Shown here: piece by piece, positions 16,134 to 25,157 of the stretch
Position numbering within the stretch: position 1 is the first letter of the stretch
How the letters are laid out: each line of letters starts with the position of its first letter
From: Hyphomicrobiales bacterium
Lineage (GTDB): Bacteria > Pseudomonadota > Alphaproteobacteria > Rhizobiales > Rhizobiaceae
NCBI GenBank assembly: GCA_900468625.1
Contig: UBUL01000020.1
Location: 1 to 64,000, forward strand
Direction: 5' to 3'
DNA length: 64,000 nt
Translations under genes and position numbers: made by a program
Notes under the pieces: generated by a model
What the model saw: only the letters and a program-made list of their open reading frames with translations
The model's database searches: none
What the model was told of the DNA's origin: nothing

Positions 16134-17624
16134 CTACTGTGCCTTCGCGCGACGGCCTTGCAGCGTCGTTCGCACGAGGAAGAGGACCCTCTCCCTGCAT
16201 AGGAGGAGGATAAGGGCTGAATAGGCGAGACCTCCTACCAGGACTTCGCAGACGAGACGTTCTGCAAGAGGCCGGTCGATCAAGGCCGAGGAGATTGCCA
16301 AGACGGCGACAAGCATGCCGAGATAAGCGGCGATAGGTCTCAGGAATTGGCCGAAATATTCCGCAATGCTGAGGCCGATCAGTCGCGACACCATCCACAG
16401 TGTCACCGGCCAGAGCATCACCACTCCGAGCATGAGCCCGAAGACGACGGTTGCCACGCCATATTGGTGAAGCAGGAGAACGGTGAGGATCGACACGACG
16501 TTGCGCACCAGCTGATAATAGAACCACCAGTCGGATCTGCCCTGGCTGGTGATCAGGGATGCCTGGATGACACCGATCCCGGCCATCAGTCCGATGACGC
16601 AGAAGAAGCGAACCGGCCAGACGGCAGCTGCCCAATGCGGTCCGAAGATCAGCGGAATGGCGTCGTCGGCGACCGCCGCAAGCCCCATGAAAGCCGGGAA
16701 AGACACCAGCGAACAGCCGAAGGTCGCCATGAGGAAGGCTTCGCGCACCTTGTCGCGATCATGCTGCAGGGAGGAGAGCAGAACGTGGCTGACCGAATTC
16801 AGCCCGCCGGCAACGACATTGTTGAGCATCTCGTAGAGCCGCCGGGCGAAATTATAGATACCGAGAGCGGCCGGGCTCACCAGCGTGCCGATGATCAGCT
16901 GATCCAGGTTCATGGTCTGGAGGAAGCGGTTGCCCGAGGCAAAGATGCCGTAATGCAGCAGTTCACGCAGGCTTGAGAGCTTCACCTTGAAGCCCGGCAG
17001 CCATTTTGCGCCCCAGAAGGCGGCGACGCAGGCGGCCGCCGGTGCGGCAATCTGGGCAATGGCAAGCGCCCAGAGCCCGAAACCGGCGAAAATCATCGAA
17101 AGGCAGATGATGGCCGAGACGAAGGTGGCAATTGCGGTACGGGCTGCGGCAAGATGGAAGGACATCGTCCGGCCGATCAGGGCATTGGGGACGATGATCA
17201 TCATGTCGAAGAAGATTTTCAGACCGATGATCAGCAGCAATTTGACGATGTCGTCATGCCCGACCCAATGGGCAAGGAACGGCGAGAGCAAAAACAGCAC
17301 CGCATAAAGGACCGCCGCGGAGACGAAGGACAGCCAGAAGACCGTATCGAGATGGCTGCGGCGAATGGATTTCTGCTGGATCAAGGCTTCGCCGAAGGCC
17401 GTGGGTCCGAAACCGGAAGCGAAACTGACGATGGCGAAGGCGAGCGCTACCAGACCGAAATCCTGCGGCAGAAGGAACCGTGAGGTAACGACGAACACCA
17501 GGCTGTTGAGCGCCGTCGGGATGAGCGTATCCAGCGCCGACCAGAAGGCGCCTCTCAATGCCGCGCGAGATCGGTTTTCACTCAGATGTTCAAAGACGAT
17601 TTCATCCGCTTCGGAAGCCAGCAA
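16134..17624 (-). CDS. Polysaccharide flippase (Wzx/PST family)
   Basis: A 496-aa protein with about 12-14 transmembrane segments and the N-terminal pattern ALRGAFWSALDTLIPTALNSLVFVVTSRFLLPQDFG, typical of oligosaccharide translocases such as ExoT or WzxC. It moves lipid-linked oligosaccharide across the inner membrane. The start appears to be TTG at 17624, behind a GAGGTG ribosome site; no ATG is available before conserved sequence. It is the first gene of the polysaccharide block. Confidence 0.9.
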   Translation of the reverse strand: MLASEADEIVFEHLSENRSRAALRGAFWSALDTLIPTALNSLVFVVTSRFLLPQDFGLVALAFAIVSFASGFGPTAFGEALIQQKSIRRSHLDTVFWLSFVSAAVLYAVLFLLSPFLAHWVGHDDIVKLLLIIGLKIFFDMMIIVPNALIGRTMSFHLAAARTAIATFVSAIICLSMIFAGFGLWALAIAQIAAPAAACVAAFWGAKWLPGFKVKLSSLRELLHYGIFASGNRFLQTMNLDQLIIGTLVSPAALGIYNFARRLYEMLNNVVAGGLNSVSHVLLSSLQHDRDKVREAFLMATFGCSLVSFPAFMGLAAVADDAIPLIFGPHWAAAVWPVRFFCVIGLMAGIGVIQASLITSQGRSDWWFYYQLVRNVVSILTVLLLHQYGVATVVFGLMLGVVMLWPVTLWMVSRLIGLSIAEYFGQFLRPIAAYLGMLVAVLAISSALIDRPLAERLVCEVLVGGLAYSALILLLCRERVLFLVRTTLQGRRAKAQ

Positions 17625-17653
17625 ACGCGCACCTCGCCGTCCAAATCTTCATC

Positions 17654-17673
17654 GGCGCCGGAATTCCGGCGCC
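17654..17673. promoter_or_regulatory. Perfect 20-bp palindrome upstream of flippase gene
   Basis: The sequence GGCGCCGGAATTCCGGCGCC is fully self-complementary and sits 30 bases before the flippase start codon on the minus strand. No loop or T-tract is present. It could be an operator or an mRNA 5' structure near the ribosome site. Confidence 0.4.
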
Positions 17674-17854
17674 ATCATTGCCACGTTGCCCTCGTTCGAC
17701 AGAGGAAGACCGCGTGTTGCATGCTTGATCTAGGCCAGCTCGTCGATTTGTCTAGGGACGATTGTTGCATTGCAACATTGCGTTGCCGAAAGTGATCGCG
17801 CGATCAAGGCAAACGCGAAAGCCGCCTCGCGCCGAACACGACAAAACGCAGTTT

Positions 17855-18517
17855 CTATTGCGCGGCCGAGCGGACCCTTGGCTCGTCCCACTCGATTTCT
17901 GGGGATGCATCCGCCTCGTCCCGAGGCTCATCCAGCTCGTAAAGATAGCCCTCAAGCATGTCGCAGGCACGCTCGCTGGCGCCGATCTTGGCTTCCGTTT
18001 CGCTGATGGCGGTGGCGATCGCCTTGATGCGGGCGCGCAGCATATGACCGACCACGTCCTTGCCGGGTCGCTTGCCAAGCCTCTCGAGGTGGAGGCCGAT
18101 ACGGTTGGAATGCCGCTCGAGTTCGCTCTTGCTGAAATTCGCCTTGCGAATTTCTTCCAGAAGGCTTGCCCGCATCTTGGCAACCGGGTCGAAGGTGCCC
18201 GGTTCGCGCTCGTCCAGCACCATCTCGGTGATGAGCTTTTCAATGGCGACCAGCGCCTGCAGGTCGACAGCATCGGTCAGCTCGACGTCATAGCCGGTAT
18301 CGTCGAACACCTTGCGGCGCACAGGGTCGAGAAGCAGCTCATAGGCCTTCTGCAGCTGCGCGAAAGCATCGGTATCGCCGCCGGAATCCGGATGAGCCGA
18401 CTTCGCGCGCTTGCGATAAGCCGCCTTGATCTGCTCTTCGCCCGCATCGCGCGCAACACCGAGAATATCGTATGGATCAGTCACTCCAACTCCTGCCGTC
18501 GCATATTCCGCTTTCAA
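17855..18517 (-). CDS. J-domain protein
   Basis: A 220-aa protein with an N-terminal J domain (residues ~14-75): YDILGVARDAGEEQIKAAYRKRAKSAHPDSGG includes the HPD tripeptide that stimulates DnaK ATPase. No Gly/Phe region or zinc fingers follow; the rest is a charged helical domain, partly coiled coil. It is thus a class C co-chaperone, not DnaJ itself. Its client is unknown. The gene stands alone, downstream (on the same strand) of the Do-type protease gene. Confidence 0.9.
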   Translation of the reverse strand: MKAEYATAGVGVTDPYDILGVARDAGEEQIKAAYRKRAKSAHPDSGGDTDAFAQLQKAYELLLDPVRRKVFDDTGYDVELTDAVDLQALVAIEKLITEMVLDEREPGTFDPVAKMRASLLEEIRKANFSKSELERHSNRIGLHLERLGKRPGKDVVGHMLRARIKAIATAISETEAKIGASERACDMLEGYLYELDEPRDEADASPEIEWDEPRVRSAAQ

Positions 18518-18546
18518 GACCCTTTGCTGCCGACAGCTTTAAAGTG

Positions 18547-18590
18547 CGACAGCGACCTTTGCGCGTCACATGTGACGCGGGGCGCTGTAG
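18547..18590. repeat. REP-like palindromic element, copy 1
   Basis: A 44-bp imperfect palindrome with arms ACAGCG...CGCTGT and core GCGTCACATGTGACGC. It is nearly identical (about 41 of 44 bases) to the reverse complement of the element at 34251-34294. Both copies are intergenic. Elements of this shape are dispersed in Rhizobium genomes. Confidence 0.75.
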
Positions 18591-18765
18591 CCGGCAGGGC
18601 TTAGACGTTCCGGGCACCTGTTTCAATCGGTCCCGGCGCTATTTGTACCATCACAAAGGCAGAGTTTGGACAAAAAGAGTCATATGTCAAAACGGAAAGC
18701 TATTCGCTGTGGAAAGGCGGCGTTCCGGATCGTGCGGCGTGTGAAGACGGCCAGACATGACGAAT

Positions 18766-18796
18766 TCGGCCCGCTCCGTTGCGCGAAGCGGGCCGA
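18766..18796 (-). terminator. Hairpin after Do-type protease gene
   Basis: A 10-bp perfect stem, TCGGCCCGCT / AGCGGGCCGA, lies 20 bases beyond the stop codon of the protease gene. Tail residues after the stem are mixed, so it is a strong hairpin without a clean U-tract. Confidence 0.6.
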
Positions 18797-18816
18797 TCGT
18801 TCAACGCTTCAGATGC

Positions 18817-20316
18817 TCAAGCCGCCGAGAACGGGACAGCGACGAAGGTCTTGTTGCCGTCGCGCTCGATGAGCAGCAGGACGGATTTGCGGCCGTCCTT
18901 GCCGGCCTTGGCGACGGCCGCCTGGACTTCATGAGCATTGTGTACTGGCTGGTCGTTGACCGAGACGATGATGTCGCCGGTCTGGATGCCGGCCGCTGCC
19001 GCCGACTTGTCTGGGTTGACGCTGGCAACGACTGCACCCTCGACGCCATGCGGCAGGTTTAGCTGCTGGCGGACATCGGGTGTTAGGTTGGCAAGACCGA
19101 CACCGATGCTCGGCTGGTTGGACGGCTGGACCTTGCCGTCGCCGGAATCGTTGGCAGCCTGCTTGCTGTCGTCGTTGCCGCCGATGGTGACGTTGACATC
19201 CATGCTCTTGCCGTCGCGCCACAGTGTGACGGAGCGCTTGTCGCCGGGGGAAAGATCGGCGACCAGCCGCGACAGGTCCTTCGGGCTCTTGACGGTCTCG
19301 TTGCCGACGGCGGTGACGATATCGCCGCTCTTGATGCCGGCGCGGGCGGCCGGCGTGTCGTCATTGACGCTGGCAACGAGCGCACCCTGGGTCTGGGCGA
19401 GGCCCATGGCATTGGCGATATCCGGGGTCACCGGCTGGATCGCGACGCCGAGATAGCCGTGGTCGATTGAACCGTTCTTCTCCAGCTTTGCGACGATCGC
19501 CTTGGCCTCGTTGGAAGGAATGGCAAAGCCGACGCCGACGCTGCCGCCGTTCGGCGAATAAATGGCGGTGTTGATGCCGACGACTTTGCCTTCGCGGTCG
19601 ACCAGCGGGCCGCCGGAATTGCCGTGATTGATGGGCGCATCGATCTGGATGAAGTCATCGTAGGGGCCACTATGCAGGTCGCGGCCACGGGCCGAGACGA
19701 TGCCGGCGGTGACGGTCGTGCCGATGCCGAACGGGTTGCCGATCGCAAGGATCTGGTCGCCGAGCTTCAGCTTGTCGGAATCGCCCCAGGCTATGGTTGA
19801 AAGCGGCTTCGGCGCCTTGATCTTCAGAACGGCGAGATCCGATTTGGCATCGGCACCCAGCAGTTTGGCGGGCAGTTCGGTACCGTCGTCGAGCGTCACC
19901 TTGATGTCGACGGCGTTCTGGATAACGTGGTTATTGGTAACGATGATGCCATCCGGGCTGATGATGAAGCCGGAACCAAGCGCCATGGCGCGCTGGTTCT
20001 GCTGCTGATGCGGCATTTGCTTCGGGAAGGGGATGCCCTGGTTTTCGAAGAATTGGCGGAACTGCTCGTCCATCGGCGAATTGCTGTCGGCGCCGGTGTC
20101 GGTCGCCTTCATGGTGGTGGTGACGGTGACCACGGCCGGCTTGTCGGCATCGACGATCGGGGCGAAAGAGCCAGCGGGCGCGATGATGCCGGCTGGTTCG
20201 GCAGCCGCTGCGACGGTGGCGGAGGTGCTGAAGGCAAAAGGCAACGCGCCGGCGCCGGCGATGATGGCGGCGCCTATCATGGCAGCGGTGTGGTGTTTGC
20301 GAAGGAGAGATGACAT
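18817..20316 (-). CDS. Do-type periplasmic serine protease (DegP/HtrA family)
   Basis: A 499-aa exported protease/chaperone for misfolded envelope proteins. After a signal-anchor-like N terminus come the trypsin-like domain with the triad His (TNNHVIQNA), Asp (SDLAVLKI) and Ser (GNSGGPL), then two PDZ domains (about residues 280-370 and 400-490), the standard DegP layout and length. An AAGGGA site lies seven bases before the ATG. It is one of several Do proteases that rhizobia normally carry, so a specific gene symbol is not assigned. Confidence 0.95.
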   Translation of the reverse strand: MSSLLRKHHTAAMIGAAIIAGAGALPFAFSTSATVAAAAEPAGIIAPAGSFAPIVDADKPAVVTVTTTMKATDTGADSNSPMDEQFRQFFENQGIPFPKQMPHQQQNQRAMALGSGFIISPDGIIVTNNHVIQNAVDIKVTLDDGTELPAKLLGADAKSDLAVLKIKAPKPLSTIAWGDSDKLKLGDQILAIGNPFGIGTTVTAGIVSARGRDLHSGPYDDFIQIDAPINHGNSGGPLVDREGKVVGINTAIYSPNGGSVGVGFAIPSNEAKAIVAKLEKNGSIDHGYLGVAIQPVTPDIANAMGLAQTQGALVASVNDDTPAARAGIKSGDIVTAVGNETVKSPKDLSRLVADLSPGDKRSVTLWRDGKSMDVNVTIGGNDDSKQAANDSGDGKVQPSNQPSIGVGLANLTPDVRQQLNLPHGVEGAVVASVNPDKSAAAAGIQTGDIIVSVNDQPVHNAHEVQAAVAKAGKDGRKSVLLLIERDGNKTFVAVPFSAA

Positions 20317-20581
20317 GGCAAAAGTCCCTTGCGAGATTGTTGGCGAATTGGCGTCTTGTCCATGTCCGGGACAGGCGTCGAATGGGGCCGCGTCAATTCG
20401 TTCGGAGAACCTTGGTTCCCCGTCTTTACTCCAGAGAAATGAAGTATAAAGCTGAACTGGCGCTGATGAGTAATATGATCCGCCAATTGACTTTTACAAA
20501 TTAAATATTGATCATGTTTTTATTGCTAAATGTTAAGACATTACGTGAATTTAATTTTGGTCGATCGGAATTTTTCCATAT

Positions 20582-21259
20582 TTAAGGCGGCGTTGCCGGC
20601 CAACGCTTGAGGGCTTCTGTTCCGAGCTCCGTCAGCGCGTAGATGCCGCGGTCGATGCGCTCGAACCAGCCATAGACGTTATCTCTCAGAATTTGCGGCG
20701 CCTTTGGCGTCGCGTCGCGCATGTCCTTCGGGCGTTGCAGGCCGTTTTCGATCGCTGCCGCGCAGGCAAGGGCCTGCTGGCGATAGGCGGTCATGATCGG
20801 CTTGCGCGTGCTGCCCCCAAGTGCCGGATCCCCCTTGCGTCGGCGGTGTTCTTCAACAAGGCGTGATCTGCGCCGCGCGTTCTTGCGCGGCATCGGCGCG
20901 ACGGGGCTGACAATGATATCGACAAGATCATTGTCGGAGACCGCCAGCATGCCGAAGCCGAGCCTCCGGCAAAGGTCGCGGAAGCGGCGGTCGCCTTCGC
21001 GGCCCTTGCCCTTTGCCGAGACGCGGGCGGCAATCCAGACCTCGTCGCTGGCGGCCGCGCGATCCACCGCCTGCAGGATGAGCTCGAGATTGAAGGTCAT
21101 CTTCAGCTCGCAGATGACGACAACAGGCGGCTCACCGTCATTCAACCCGACCAGGTCGCAGCCGCCGATCTCGCCTTTCACCGTATAGCCGGCAGCTTCG
21201 AGAAATGACTTGATGGGGAGATAGAGCGCCGTTTCCAAATCCGCCTCCGGGCTTTGCAC
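20582..21259 (-). CDS. DUF2161 family protein, PD-(D/E)XK nuclease-like
   Basis: A 225-aa protein starting with GTG. The N-terminal part reads ETALYLPIKSFLEAAGYTVKGEIGGCDLVGL...VVICELKMTF: a conserved Glu, then GCD and ELK, which resemble the catalytic D...ExK of the PD-(D/E)XK fold. The C-terminal part looks like a winged helix (LRDNVYGWFERIDRGIYALTELG). Family members are annotated as putative phosphodiesterases or restriction-like proteins, but no activity is established. It stands alone. Confidence 0.8.
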   Translation of the reverse strand: MQSPEADLETALYLPIKSFLEAAGYTVKGEIGGCDLVGLNDGEPPVVVICELKMTFNLELILQAVDRAAASDEVWIAARVSAKGKGREGDRRFRDLCRRLGFGMLAVSDNDLVDIIVSPVAPMPRKNARRRSRLVEEHRRRKGDPALGGSTRKPIMTAYRQQALACAAAIENGLQRPKDMRDATPKAPQILRDNVYGWFERIDRGIYALTELGTEALKRWPATPP

Positions 21260-21316
21260 ATTCGGGTGAGCTTAGCCGATTCGGTTAACCAGAAGATCGA
21301 TTGCCTGCGAGACGGC

Positions 21317-21634
21317 TTAACCAGCCCGGATCAGTTTTGCCACCGCGCCCAGGAAAAGGATGGCGGCGATGCCCCAGAATACCAGGAGAAACATATTGCG
21401 CGATCGATTGGCGAGGCGGCCGGCGATCCAACCCGCGGGATACGGCAACAGAATTCCGAAGACGAAGGCGCCAATAATAGCGCCTCCGCTTTGAGCTGCC
21501 GTCGTTGCATTCGTTTGGCTTGCGGACATTGCGGTTATCGATGTCAATATCGCGCCCGCGATGGCCATGACGATGACGGCCAGCCATTGCAGCCAGCCAA
21601 CACGACTGAAGCGTGCCGTAGACAATTTGGTCAT
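21317..21634 (-). CDS. Small membrane protein (105 aa), unknown
   Basis: Begins MTKLSTARFSRVGW with three hydrophobic segments (about residues 14-35, 45-68 and 80-100). The open frame continues upstream to 22048 inside the opposite-register GH94 sequence; the ATG at 21634 is the first that avoids this overlap and has a GGAA-like site. It shows no motif I recognise. Confidence 0.6.
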   Translation of the reverse strand: MTKLSTARFSRVGWLQWLAVIVMAIAGAILTSITAMSASQTNATTAAQSGGAIIGAFVFGILLPYPAGWIAGRLANRSRNMFLLVFWGIAAILFLGAVAKLIRAG

Positions 21635-21678
21635 TCGAAGGTTCCGTAATACAGAAGATCGACTGTTGAGAGCCGATG

Positions 21679-21706
21679 AAACGGAGCCGCGATGCGGCCC
21701 CGTTTT
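21679..21706 (-). terminator. Hairpin after GH94-like gene
   Basis: On the minus strand, directly after the stop of the large glycoside gene, AACGGGGCCGC and GCGGCTCCGTT form an 11-bp stem with one wobble pair and a three-base loop, followed by TT. It separates the glycan operon from the small membrane protein gene. Confidence 0.6.
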
Positions 21707-21720
21707 CCATTCAAGGCTGC

Positions 21721-24700
21721 TCAGGCTTTGAAATCCAGCTTGACATCGCAGGCGCCGATCGAGGCCGGCAGGAGCGGCTTGCGGATGCGCTGGCCGAACT
21801 GCCGCTTGAAGCCGAAGACATTGCCGACCAAGCTCTTGGTGTAGAGGCCGGGGCCGCTCGAATAGATGCGCCAGCCGCCATCGACGGCAATATCGCCGGC
21901 CTTGACGCGCGCCCATTCCGCAGAAGCCTGATAGCGGTCGTCGAAGGCCGCGTCGCTGCTGCTGAAATAAGTGTTGCGCTGGCGCAGCGATGCATGCTCC
22001 ACCCGCCCGCTGACCGCGATCGGGTTGGCGAGCGCGAGCGCTGCCCATACGGCTTCCGCATCGTCTTCAAGCGCCAAGGCCTCGCAGTAGCGTAGATGCG
22101 CATGCACATACATGAGCCCGATCTCGCGGCCGAAGAAGGAGGAGGATTCGGCGCGGCGGAAGAGCTTTTCCGGGCCGCCGGAATAGGTTGCCGGCTTTTC
22201 CATCAGCCGCACGCCATCCGGAAACAGCAGGTTCTCGCGGATGATCTTCATGTGCGCGTGGCGCTGTTCGGGCGTGAACAGGCCGCCGATCATCGGCTGC
22301 GTCATCGCGATGAGCGAATAGTGCAGGCCCGTGCGCGTATCTTCAGGGTGCAGCAGTAATTCGACACCCTCATGACTCGGATCGAAAACACCATAGCCGG
22401 CAACGATGCCGTCGCGCATCAGGAGCCGGTTGAAATCGGCGCGCATAGCGACCGCCGTCGCCTGCAGCGACTGCGCTTCCTCGTTGCGGCTGGCGAGCGT
22501 CAGGATATTGGCGTAGCGCACCAGCTGTTCGTAGAGCAGGGACACCGTCCAGCTGCTGACCATCCAGTCGCGCAGGTGCGGATCGGCCGGTTGCAGGCTG
22601 TCGTTCCAGTCGCCATCGCCGTAGCGGATGAGGCTCGTGCCCGGCACGAAGCGGCTGCGCACCGTGTCCAGGAGCTTTTCGACGTGATCGGAGATCGTCG
22701 CGTGCTCCGAGGTCAGCTGCATGGTGTCGTCAGCACGCCACGGCACGGTTTGCGCAAGGAAGGCGATGTCGCCGGTCGCTTCGATATAGTCGCAGAGCGC
22801 CTTCAGCGGCCAGACGACGATATCGCCATGCGCTTCGCCGGCGCGGATGTTGGCGTAGGGCTCAAGCATGAACCATTGCGGCCAGTCGCCGCGATCGCGG
22901 TATTGCTCGGAAAAGAGCGTGGAGAGGATCTGCCGGACCTCTTCGTCGTGCTCGTAGGCGAGCAGGAATTCGATCGGCCCCTGGCAGACGTCGCGCGTTC
23001 CCCAGGCAGCACCCGTATATTGTTCGAGCCCATGCGGCACGCTCAAATGCACGATCGCGTCATGCGCGATCCAGGGCAGCATCACGGTTTGTGCCGCCAC
23101 ATCGCGCCCATCGCCTTCGATGCGCGCGCCCCGCGTCACATGGCTCCAGAAGCGCTGCGCCGGTGCCAGCATCTCTTCGCTTTCGATGCCAGCGCTGTAG
23201 CGCGCAGCAAGGGCTTCGGCCGCATCCGGATCGGTCATTGACCCGGTGACGGCAAAGCGCAGTTCCTTCGTCGGGTGCGATTTCAGCGTGATGAAGGGGC
23301 CATTGCGGGCGATGCCGTCGGTATAAAGCAGCTCGTCGCCGCCGAAGGCTTCGAACGCAGCCGGGGTCGAGGTCACGAGATGATAGCCAGCCTTCGGATA
23401 GCGATCCCAGAGCCATGACGGCTGCGGCCGGAAGGAGATGCGCTTGGCCGCTGTATCGACGGCGATATTGGCAATAGCTTCATAGTCACGTTCGCCAAGC
23501 ACAATATGGCCGAACACGAGGAAGCGGCAGGCGGCGCCTTCGACCGAGACGCTCCATTGCATGGCCGGATCGTCGCCGGAGGCGATTGCCGATACCGTGA
23601 TGGTGCGGCCGGGAAGCTTGTAGATCCAGCGCGTATCGCTCAAGCCCATTTCGAAGGCTGCGGGCACGCCGAGCAAGTGCCAGCCCTCGCCGAGGTCGAC
23701 AAGGATGCGCAGGCCGCTCGACCGCGTCAGATTGTAAGGGTCGCGCGAGACGGAGAACAGCTTGTGGAAAGAGGTATTGCCGATGGTCAGTTGCGCGGCG
23801 AAGATGCCCTGCATCCAGCAGGTGGCGGCGAGCGTCTGGTCGTCGAGCAGCATGTTCTGCCCGCTGCGGACGATGGCGCCGTGGCGGCGCGCAACCAGCC
23901 GCTCCTTTTCGCGCAGCACGATATGCCTGTTGTGCGGCCCATCCGGCACGAAGAAGGAGATCAGCTTTCCGTCGGCATGTTCTTCGAGCATCCGCTTGGG
24001 ATAGAGCGCGTCGATCGCGACCTGATCCAGGCTGTCGCTCTCTGCAAAGGGGGCGTCCTGCACGAGACCGCGCGCGGGCTGGGCCGCCGATATCGTGTCT
24101 AATGCGAGCTCGTTCTGAAGTTTCGGCAAACCGTCGAGATGAGCGAGATCGGCATCGCTGGATGCGGCTGGATGATCGGCGACGAAGAGGCCGAAGAAGG
24201 TCGTCGTGCCCGATGCGCCTGATGCAAGCGAAAGCGGTTTCGACTGGATTGCCGGGCAGGCAACCTCATGCTGACGGCGTGTGCTTGGCAAGCTGGTGCC
24301 AAAATCCGGCACCATCACGCTATCGTTGTTGTTGGAGGGCACGAGCAGCTGGATTGCATCGGTCGCGTAGGCTGCAGCACCATCGAGGCAGCCCTGTGCG
24401 AGCCAGGGATTTCGCCCGCCACCCTGCTTGAGATTCTGCCGGTTCATGACGACCGGGCCGAAGGCGGCGTGGTTGCCTATATGGTGGTCGATATATTGCG
24501 AGGCATAGGCTTCGCTGTTCATCAGGAAGCCGCGGTCGCCAAGACCGACATCCTGAACGAGAACGAGATCGGCTGAAACCGTCGCATTCGTGGTGTTCTG
24601 CAGCGAGACCTGCCAGAACCATGCAGACTGATTTGGGTGCAAGCGAAGACTCACCGTGTGTCTTATGCCGGCCGTCTCGCCGCTCCAGGAAAAGCCGCTT

Positions 24701-24981
24701 CTGCCATGGCCGAACTGGACGGCAGCCTTCGGGCCGACGATTTCAGCCGTTGCCGGCTTGGAGCCGCCAACGCGCAGATAGAGCCGGCCGATGCCGCCAT
24801 AGACGGGCGAACCGAGCACCTGATTGATCATGACGCCGCCCTGCTGGTCGGCGAAATCGATCGAAAATACCGTGCCGTTCGGCAGGATCGAAGCCGAAAG
24901 GCCGGCGGTGTTGCCAAGCGTGATAAGGCCGAGTTCTTCGCGGCGGGGCGTTTGAAAGCTGCGATTGGAGTCCGAGGACAT
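21721..24981 (-). CDS. GH94-like glycoside phosphorylase (cellobiose phosphorylase family)
   Basis: A 1086-aa cytoplasmic protein with the layout of GH94: an N-terminal beta-sandwich (to about residue 500) and an (alpha/alpha)6 barrel. The catalytic Asp is expected in RYGDGDWNDSL near residue 790; the barrel also shows GAAWGTRDVCQGP. GH94 enzymes cleave beta-linked glucosides with phosphate. This one is longer than typical cellobiose phosphorylase (~800 aa) and has no signal peptide. It is the last gene behind a beta-mannosidase and a GntR regulator, so its substrate is likely an oligosaccharide released from, or co-occurring with, mannosides. The precise specificity is unknown. Confidence 0.82.
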   Translation of the reverse strand: MSSDSNRSFQTPRREELGLITLGNTAGLSASILPNGTVFSIDFADQQGGVMINQVLGSPVYGGIGRLYLRVGGSKPATAEIVGPKAAVQFGHGRSGFSWSGETAGIRHTVSLRLHPNQSAWFWQVSLQNTTNATVSADLVLVQDVGLGDRGFLMNSEAYASQYIDHHIGNHAAFGPVVMNRQNLKQGGGRNPWLAQGCLDGAAAYATDAIQLLVPSNNNDSVMVPDFGTSLPSTRRQHEVACPAIQSKPLSLASGASGTTTFFGLFVADHPAASSDADLAHLDGLPKLQNELALDTISAAQPARGLVQDAPFAESDSLDQVAIDALYPKRMLEEHADGKLISFFVPDGPHNRHIVLREKERLVARRHGAIVRSGQNMLLDDQTLAATCWMQGIFAAQLTIGNTSFHKLFSVSRDPYNLTRSSGLRILVDLGEGWHLLGVPAAFEMGLSDTRWIYKLPGRTITVSAIASGDDPAMQWSVSVEGAACRFLVFGHIVLGERDYEAIANIAVDTAAKRISFRPQPSWLWDRYPKAGYHLVTSTPAAFEAFGGDELLYTDGIARNGPFITLKSHPTKELRFAVTGSMTDPDAAEALAARYSAGIESEEMLAPAQRFWSHVTRGARIEGDGRDVAAQTVMLPWIAHDAIVHLSVPHGLEQYTGAAWGTRDVCQGPIEFLLAYEHDEEVRQILSTLFSEQYRDRGDWPQWFMLEPYANIRAGEAHGDIVVWPLKALCDYIEATGDIAFLAQTVPWRADDTMQLTSEHATISDHVEKLLDTVRSRFVPGTSLIRYGDGDWNDSLQPADPHLRDWMVSSWTVSLLYEQLVRYANILTLASRNEEAQSLQATAVAMRADFNRLLMRDGIVAGYGVFDPSHEGVELLLHPEDTRTGLHYSLIAMTQPMIGGLFTPEQRHAHMKIIRENLLFPDGVRLMEKPATYSGGPEKLFRRAESSSFFGREIGLMYVHAHLRYCEALALEDDAEAVWAALALANPIAVSGRVEHASLRQRNTYFSSSDAAFDDRYQASAEWARVKAGDIAVDGGWRIYSSGPGLYTKSLVGNVFGFKRQFGQRIRKPLLPASIGACDVKLDFKA

Positions 24982-25157
24982 AAGCGTCGTCTCGCTGATT
25001 CATGGATCGGATGAGGGGCACTAGATCACAAGGCTGCGCCCGATCATAGGAGGCATTTTCCTATTCGAGCGTGTGATCACTAGCGATGGTTTGCAGAGGT
25101 TATGAGCATATATCCGGCGCGATGCGCCGCGCACTTTGATCGAAGCGACCTCCAGCT

